Shown: positions 57,417 through 64,000 of the stretch, piece after piece
How positions within the stretch are numbered: position 1 is the first letter of the stretch
How the letters are laid out: each line of letters opens with the position of its first letter
Assembly: GCA_918797485.1 (NCBI GenBank)
Contig: CAKKNE010000004.1
Coordinates: forward strand, 1,612,001-1,676,000
From: Pelagomonas calceolata
Lineage: Eukaryota > Sar > Pelagophyceae > Pelagomonadales > Pelagomonadaceae
Direction: 5' to 3'
Length of the DNA: 64,000 nucleotides
Notes under the pieces: model-generated
Seen by the model: the letters and a program-made list of their open reading frames with translations, nothing else
The model's database searches: none
What the model was told of the DNA's origin: nothing
Made by a program: the position numbers and the translations under genes

Positions 57417-57767
57417 GATTTACAATATCAAATATGTAAGTTCTTTAAGCACACGGGCCTGGCTACATCGCGCTGCGTTCGGGTCTAGAGTCCGCCTGCG
57501 GCGAGAATAGTGAATATCGCGACTAACTGGACTGCTCACGCGTGCACACACGATCCAGAATCTACTAACAAGCTCAAAGATGGCGTTGAACCTAAGTGCC
57601 GAGATAGTAAAAGGCAGAAATCACACACGCGGCATTACCACAATCATCGCTCTCTAGCTCCGCCATCCTGCGCTGAACTGACTTGGTATGCCCAGGGCTA
57701 GCTCTAGCTTTCTAGGCTAGCTCTAGCTTTACAAGGTGCTCCCCGGGTACTGGTGGTGCGGTCACCA
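57417..57767. promoter_or_regulatory. Divergent intergenic spacer, likely shared promoter region
   Basis: Only 351 bp separate the start codons of the BET-type gene (minus) and the V-ATPase subunit a gene (plus), so both promoters lie here. A direct repeat of CTAGCTCTAGCTTT occurs at about 57700-57732. No TATA box or known factor site can be assigned. Confidence 0.45.
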
Positions 57768-60700
57768 ATGGGGTCATGGTGGCGCTCGCGCGATATGAAA
57801 TACGTCTCTCTAATCTTGAGTGAGGATGCGGCCCACGAGTGTGTGCATAACCTGGGAGAACTCAGTGCTCTGCAATTCACCGATCTTAACCCCGAGCAAA
57901 CTGCTTTCCAACGACGCTATGTGAATTATGTTAAAAGGTAGGAAAAGAGCACGAGCATTCTCCATCTAGCTGTCAGGTGTGATGAGCTTGAGCGGAAGCT
58001 GCGTTTTATTCTTAAAGAGATTGAAGCCTTTGGACTGCAAATCTCGTGAGTACATTGTTCGTTTTGCTCTCAATTAAATCTCAGATCGACGAGCCATACG
58101 TATGAAATGGAGACAACCACATCGAAAACTACAGCTTCGCGGTACGTGAGAGAATTAAAATGCCTGTTATATCCGACAAGTGACCTCAGATCAAGTGCTC
58201 TACTATTGGACACGCTTGAAGCCGAACTCGAGGAATATGAAACACAATTACTCGAACTCAACACTTATTCCAATGAGTTAACACACAAATACAATGAAAA
58301 AGTGGAGTTTCAAGAATGTCTAGAAAAGGGTAGGAAGTTCCTGGCGGCGGAAGCAGATGGAGCCAGCTCTAAATTAGATACAGTGAATCCTCTGAGTAGT
58401 GCCTATGGTGCACCAGCTATTTCTGAGGACGGAATGCAGCCCCTTCTCGCAGATGCTAGCCGAGGCCACTCAGGTGCCTCTTCTGTTGTGCACAGAACCT
58501 TAGTTCCCTCTTGCTCAGGCCTTGCTTCCGGGGGATTTAAGCATGTCATCGAGGGCGAGATGAAATTTTCTTCGACTGTGGGCATATTGAAGGCCGATGA
58601 GAAATCTCGTTTTGAGCGCATGCTATTCCGTTCAACCCGTGGAAATTGCTTTGCGCGCTTTGCAGAAGTAGAAAGACCAATAGCAGATGCTGCTACAGGC
58701 AGACCTGAATTCAAGATTGTTTTCATTGTATTCTTTAAATCCGAAGTCATCTCTGCCATCATCAACAAAATTTGTGATGCATTTGGTGCCCGACAATACC
58801 CCGTACCAGACCACCTAACACTTGGAAATGCCAGTCAACTGGGTCTCATTGTTCGCGAGACTACCTCGGAGCTTGCAGATGTGGCCTTACTGCGTCATGT
58901 GATGTTCTGTGCGTCATAATTATCAAAAATCTGGTTTCATACAGGCGCGAGAGGTGCTCTTGAAGAATCGAGAGTTGCGTCTTGCTCTTTGTTCGCGCTT
59001 GGCGCGACGTTATTCTGAATGGAAAGCGGTTGTGCTCAGAGAGAAAGCCATTTATCACGTGCTCAATTTATTTCGCGCTGACGTAAGCGGGATGCTTCGT
59101 GGTGAGGGTTGGATTGTTGCCTCTGCAGAAGTAGATGCGCGCACGCTTATAAGTCAAACGCACGCGGCAATGGACCTCGCAGGTGCCTCAATGCTCTCAC
59201 AGGTGCCATTGCCGTGGCCGGTGCCACCAACCTCCTTCGATGTCAACGAATTTACTTATGCGTTCCAGGAATTTGTTGATACATATGGCGTTCCACGCTA
59301 CAAAGAAATCAACCCCGCACTCTTCACTGCGGTTACATTCCCATTTCTCTTTGGCATGATGTATGGTGATATTGGCCATGGAGCCTGCATCTTGCTCGGA
59401 GGGATATATCTACTCATTACGCATCCAGCCTACAGGAGATGTGTCAGCTCTGCCGGCGAGAACGAAATGCTTGGCGGTGTTTATGCTTCCCGATATATGC
59501 TGATCACCATGGGCTTATGTGCCATCTACGTTGGTTTTGTCTACAATGATTGCTTCTCTTTAGCATTGGCTCTTTTTGACTCTGGGTATCTCTGGGAAGG
59601 TAGCAAAGGCAGTGTGGCCGGTTCAGTTGATGGAGGAGCCGAAGCAAATTTATCAGCGCCATATGGATCAACAGGCTCCATTTACCCATTTGGTGTTGAC
59701 CCAGCTTGGCATATTTCTTCAAACGAGCTTCTGTTTTTCAATTCCATGAAAATGAAAACTGCTGTGATATTTGGCGTCGTGCAAATGACTGGTGGGATCT
59801 TCTTGAAAGGCCTCAACGCCCTTTATTTCGGCGACCGTGCAGTTTTTTGGCTTGAGTTCATGCCCATGATCATTTTTGACTTTTGCCTATTTGTCTATAT
59901 GGCAGTTCTCATCTTTACCAAATGGGCCATTAATTGGGATAGACGCCAACTCATGGGCAGCTGCGGAATTGATGGCTTAACCTTTGATCAGCGTCCTTGT
60001 TCAGATGGTGATTCCCTAAAACATAAATGCGCTCTCAATTTTGGTGGTGAGACGGGTGGCTGCGCACCACCCAATCTCATCAATCAGCTAATCAATATCG
60101 CCCTCAATCCAGGTGTTGTTGATGAGCCAATGTACAGTGGACAGGGATCTGCGCAGTCTGCTCTCCTCGCCATAGCATTCCTCTCTGTGCCGGTCCTTTT
60201 ACTTGGCAAGCCAGTGTATATATATTTCCAACATGCATCGCAACCCGCAAGCGCAAGTCAGCCAATTAGTACCCAAATTGAAATGGATCAAGATAGCACC
60301 TCTAGTGAGGATCCAAAATCCAAAGAAGTACATTCCTTCTCTGAAGTACTCATTCACCAGTGCATTGAAACCATTGAATTTGTTCTTGGGATGGTGTCCA
60401 ACACTGCGTCTTATCTTCGACTCTGGGCACTTTCCCTTGCACACACCGAACTCGCTCAAGTATTTTGGGAGAAAATCATGCGCACTGCCATCAATGCTAA
60501 TAGCATTTTTTTTGTTTTTGTAGCATACTCTACATTTGCAGTCAGATACTTCGGCGTCTTGGTATTGCAATGCAAGCTAGCATGTGTTTAAGGACAGGTT
60601 GTGACTGCCGCCGTCCTGCTTGCGATGGATCTTCTGGAGTGTTTCCTACACGCCCTTCGCCTTCACTGGGTACGTTATTCATCAAGAAAAGCCTCTCATT

Positions 60701-60791
60701 AAATGCACAGGTGGAGTTCCAAAACAAGTTTTACAAAGCAGATGGCACGAGGTTTACTCCATTCACGTTGGGTCAGCTTAGCGACAAGTAA
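57768..60791 (+). CDS. V-type H+-ATPase subunit a (Vo sector)
   Basis: Six exons (57768-57937, 57977-58045, 58085-58880, 58945-60540, 60598-60669, 60711-60791) give 927 residues; introns of 39, 39, 64, 57 and 41 nt. The N-terminus reads MGSWWRSRDMKYVSLILSED and LGELSALQFTDLNPEQTAFQ, as in all a-subunits. The cytosolic N-terminal arm includes coiled coils and EKAIYHVLNLF. The membrane half has FGMMYGDIGHGACILL, YNDCFS and the TM7 segment TASYLRLWALSLAHTELAQV with the essential proton-translocating Arg. It ends LRLHWVEFQNKFYKADGTRF. Subunit a forms the proton half-channels next to the c-ring and targets the pump to vacuoles, Golgi or contractile-vacuole membranes. A residue insertion of about 90 is present in the N-terminal arm. 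All essential features are intact. Confidence 0.97.
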
Positions 60792-61894
60792 TCGTGCTAA
60801 TGGATTGCCATGGATTATGCACAATCTCACAAGGACGACCACTTAAGTTGTCATTGAAGCCACCTTGAGTTGCAATACACCAGCAGTCAGCTGAAATCGA
60901 CAAGCAAAATTGGCTCTCGAGGATTTTGCAACCTGATAGTGCGGAGCACTGCTCTGTCCAAAAAATACTTCCCAGATAGTACTTGATGTATAATATTTAG
61001 GGTTTTGGTGGTGTTTTGATCGCATGTTTTAAGACTCCAGGGCTTCTCCAGCCGAACTCTTGGAAGTTGGAACTGCATTGGGTACGGGGTTTGAAATCGA
61101 ATCTGTCTGCGCGTAGGGTAGAATGTGGATGAATGACCCAGCGCGTCCGGTCCGAAGGGGCCGAACCAGACTAAATTGCGGGCTGTAGCGCCTCCCCTTT
61201 ATAGCCCGAACGGGGAAACTTACTGCGAATGGGCCCCAGGGGTGCTCCACATTCTGGCCGAGTGTGGAGCCCTAAAAGGCGAGGGGCCGGAAGGGCCCCC
61301 ACGCGAACATCGCGCCAGTGGCGTTTCGTGCAGGACTCGGAGACACCTCCGGGCTGAGGCTGAGGGCAAGCTAGTGTCGCTCAGGCTGTGGGCTAGGATG
61401 CCCCTTGGACCCACGGCCACGTCACTGTACGGTGGTAAACTGATCATGACCGCCGGTCTCGGCCCCGGGCCAGGCTCCGGCGGCTCCGAGTCAGGCTGTC
61501 ACTGACACTCAGGCTGGCCCGGGCCCGGCACGGCGGTACCCACTGGCACCGTGACGGCGAGAGACTGAGCGTGACTTGTTGTTCAAGTTCAAGCCTGAGT
61601 TTGGAAAAAATGTGACTTGAAATTGCCAGTGAACTAGAGGCAGGGGCAATAGTAAACAGTGTACACTCAAATTTTAGAGAATCATGGGAAGATACTAGTA
61701 CATCCCAGGGTAGGGAGGGCTAGAGGGTCTCTCTCTCTCTCTCTCTCTCTACTCGAGTACTCTAGAGTACCGTAGGGTACCGTAGATACAAGTGGTACCT
61801 ACGTACCAGCTCGTGATGTCATGATACGCAATTTATCCAATGAAAATGGATCACATATACCGACGTGACTTAAGAGGAGGCTGACTCGTGATTG
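60792..61894. other. 1.1-kb intergenic region
   Basis: A GCAAGCTAGTGTCGCT block at about 61366-61408 is shared with 28766-28806. A TC microsatellite lies at 61728-61750, followed by palindromic GTACC/TACCGTAG pieces to about 61806. No gene is supported. Confidence 0.5.
61728..61750 (+). repeat. TC dinucleotide microsatellite
   Basis: About eleven consecutive TC/CT units, directly followed by the ACTCGAGTACTC palindrome. Confidence 0.9.
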
Positions 61895-64000
61895 ATGAAT
61901 GACCCACTGACAATGGTGCTTTGGGACCTGCGCGGCAGGCTGCAGGCACATTACTTTTTCGAGCCTGCCGATCCAGTTGCTTTGAGTTCCCCGCAGTCCT
62001 TTGTCGGTCCAATTCACCTTGGAATGATTGCGAAAAAAGCCAAGACGCACTTATATAATGACATTAGCAAACAAAATCAGTTCGCCGATGATGTCCGCCT
62101 TGTGTTCAATAGCGCACTCATGGCAAAATGCAACCCAACATCACCGGTGTCTGTTGCTGCAAAGGAGCTATGTGTCTTCTTTGAGGCCAGATTTGGGGTC
62201 AAAAGCCTTGAACACTTTCCAGCGGTGATGGAAAAGTTCCCGGCTTCCTCTGAGTGTGGTCGTTTACTCGCGAAACTTGTAAATTCAAATGACTCCGAAT
62301 TTAACTATCCTATACAACACCCCAGTTCCACTCTCCCAGACCATTTTCGTGCCATCACTTCTCCACTTAGCTTTATCACCGTACAAAAAAAAATGGAATC
62401 TGGTCAGTATATGTCTGTGAGGGCTTTTGCCAGCAACATTTACGCAATATTCCGAAATGCAGCAAGATATAATAAGTTGCAGAGGAGTAGCGCAATTTTT
62501 AGTTGCGCGATAGGGCTTAGAAGTCTCTTTACAGAAGAGCTCCGGCTTATTGTAAGGGATTCCACGTTGTTGTCGTCACCTCGTTCAGCCGTGCTTAATA
62601 CAATGTGTACGCTTGTGAATGCGCTGGAACATGACGTTAGATACTTGGGTGCTCCTGACCGAGCTGCTGCCACGCAGTCTATGAAACTCAGTAGCATTTA
62701 CGAAAGAGTCTATACGGCCAAATATAAACAGTGGCTGCATATGGCGACATTTATAGACGATGTGCGTCTCGTGATTGTAAATGTTACAATTGGCCCGTGT
62801 CTATGTGCGCTTGGACTATTGTTCATTCGACTAGTTGCTATCGCACATGATTCAAATGGATTATGCCCTGTAGGCCATGAGTTCAAATGGATTCACTTCC
62901 CGATGCATGGCAGCCAAGAAGCGCCTGGCCGTCTTCGAGGCAGGCCTTGCAACCTGTAGATCCTTGACGCACAACCCCTCAAACAGCTTATTTCGTTTAG
63001 CTGGCCAAGATGATATTGCAACGTGTGAATTTCTTTGGGGCGTTATTGAGCCACTTGCGATAGCGACGGAATCATACCTCTTTCGCAAATGTCTTCATAC
63101 TTCTACTGGTATTCAAAGTTACCAAACACTCAACGAGTCATTCATGGATCTCAAAACTATTGACGTCAAAGGCTGTTGCAATGTCGCTACGCAGAAACTT
63201 CAGATTGCTCTTGAAATAAAGACAGCCCTCGTCAACCCAGAGTCACGTCATCATGTCGTATATTTAGCTTTTACTGCTGAGCACAGACACTCATAAAACA
63301 ATGCCGCTTGGATGCTCTCACTACCCCGTCACCGACTCGTGCAAATCGTCGAGTATCTCGCATGACATTGATGACGCTTCTTGACATTTTTGTGGAAGAA
63401 TCACCTACACACTTATATTTCAATCTCCCTGGCAACCTTGTAAAGGAGATACCTGACCACCTTAAAGTAAAAAAAGTACAGTGCACGATTTACATCTTTA
63501 GGTGGCATTCTTTGCAAATACCCATGCAGGTTATAAATCAGCCAATGGATCTAAAGACCATTGGATCTCGTGTCGAAAAGGGGTACTATCATTGCGTGGA
63601 TGCCTTTGTCGATGATCTCAGACTCATGTTAGCAAATACAATTCAACGCAACAACGTTGACCCGGCACGTCCGGTACTATCTAAACGAGTCTATGAAATC
63701 ATGAAGTTACCCTCCTGCCAACTCTGGCAACTCTGCTCCGCTTAGGTTCATCTCGCAACAGTGCATCTGAAAGGGCGCTTTGAGCATGCACTTAGAGAGC
63801 TTAAAGCAAGCGCCATAAAATCATCCACGCTCATGTGTGTCACGCGTGCAGCGAGTACGGGTGCGCACAAGAGATGTCTTGCCTTCAGCGACCCCGAACA
63901 TTGCATTTCGCAACTACCACTCGGTGAAGTTCATCACATATTTCGAGCATTAGTCCTGGATCAGCCTGCCTCAGCTTTTTTCCTCAAGCCTATTACGTCC
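61895..64000 (+). CDS. Serial degenerate bromodomain protein (partial, continues past the right edge)
   Basis: Exons 61895-62776, 62874 to about 63264, about 63285-63466, about 63530-63688 and 63747 onward. The 62777-62873 intron (97 nt) and a 63-nt intron ending at CATGCAG (about 63467-63529) are well supported; the rest are approximate. At least five bromodomain-like units follow each other. Their conserved pieces are FADDVRLVFNSALMAKCN, VRAFASNIYAIFRNAARYN, FIDDVRLVIAMSSNG, FMDLKTIDVKG and VINQPMDLKTIGSRVEKGYY with FVDDLRLMLANTIQRN. Each is followed by an A..L...FE helix (KGRFEHALRELKAS). A sixth unit begins at the edge. Several units lack the acetyl-lysine-binding Asn or ZA-loop residues. 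Serial bromodomains recall polybromo (PBRM1) of SWI/SNF complexes, but bromo-adjacent or HMG domains are not visible in this part. Upstream exons are possible. Confidence 0.78.

Noticed and set aside
61728-61806. Telomeric or centromeric repeat
   Set aside because: It is a plain TC microsatellite followed by short palindromes, with no telomere-type unit.

Overview
The window is nuclear DNA from a unicellular eukaryote, probably a flagellated alga or a related protist. A stramenopile-like lineage is my guess, not a demonstrated fact. Genes carry very small spliceosomal introns (38-97 nt in the models that close in frame, mostly 39-65 nt) with GT-AG ends and a strong AG|G acceptor context. Intact IFT74 and ARL6/BBS3 genes imply that the organism builds a cilium or flagellum. 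No operons, CRISPR arrays, rRNA, convincing tRNA or retroelements were seen.

Layout from left to right: 3' end of a GC-rich PH-like protein gene (1-1024, +); NCKX-type cation/Ca2+ exchanger (1727-3256, -); IFT74 (4430-6225, +); a double SETD3-like SET protein (7748-10609, +); a 4-kb repeat-rich gap; PMS2-type MutL (14667-16922, -); an unidentified small multi-exon gene (about 19035-19622, +) meeting tail-to-tail the O-GlcNAc transferase gene (19629-22982, -); a repeat-rich gap; a CDK10/11-like kinase (26276-28232, +); ARL6 (29123-29837, +); a very unusual glycosyltransferase + SGNH + CASD1-type acyltransferase fusion (31979-36671, +); a large ankyrin-tailed protein (38879-42706, +); a BRCA2 homologue (43706-45730, +); a giant CD36-family scavenger receptor (48503-53400, -); a BET-type bromodomain-NET protein (55605-57416, -); V-ATPase subunit a (57768-60791, +); and a protein built of serial degenerate bromodomains running off the right edge (61895-64000, +).

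Functional threads: two ciliary genes (IFT74, ARL6); two DNA-repair genes (PMS2, BRCA2); two bromodomain genes plus a SET protein; endomembrane and surface biology (CASD1-like fusion, CD36, V-ATPase, cation exchanger). These are neighbours, not demonstrated co-regulated units.

Intergenic DNA makes up roughly 40 percent of the window and is dominated by small dispersed repeats. A four-copy family of about 0.3-0.6 kb is present, and one copy is split by a 355-bp MITE. A clean 386-bp hAT-like MITE has an 8-bp target duplication. There are fold-back elements, palindromic GGTACC/TACGGTA clusters, and a recurring vocabulary of 7-8-mers (ACTTGAA, TCAGGCT, CACTGGCA, GACTCGG). The most notable biology is the three-domain GT-A/SGNH/acyltransferase fusion, the threefold oversized CD36 protein, the compact BRCA2, the tandem SET protein and the O-GlcNAc transferase with a replaced UDP-site motif.
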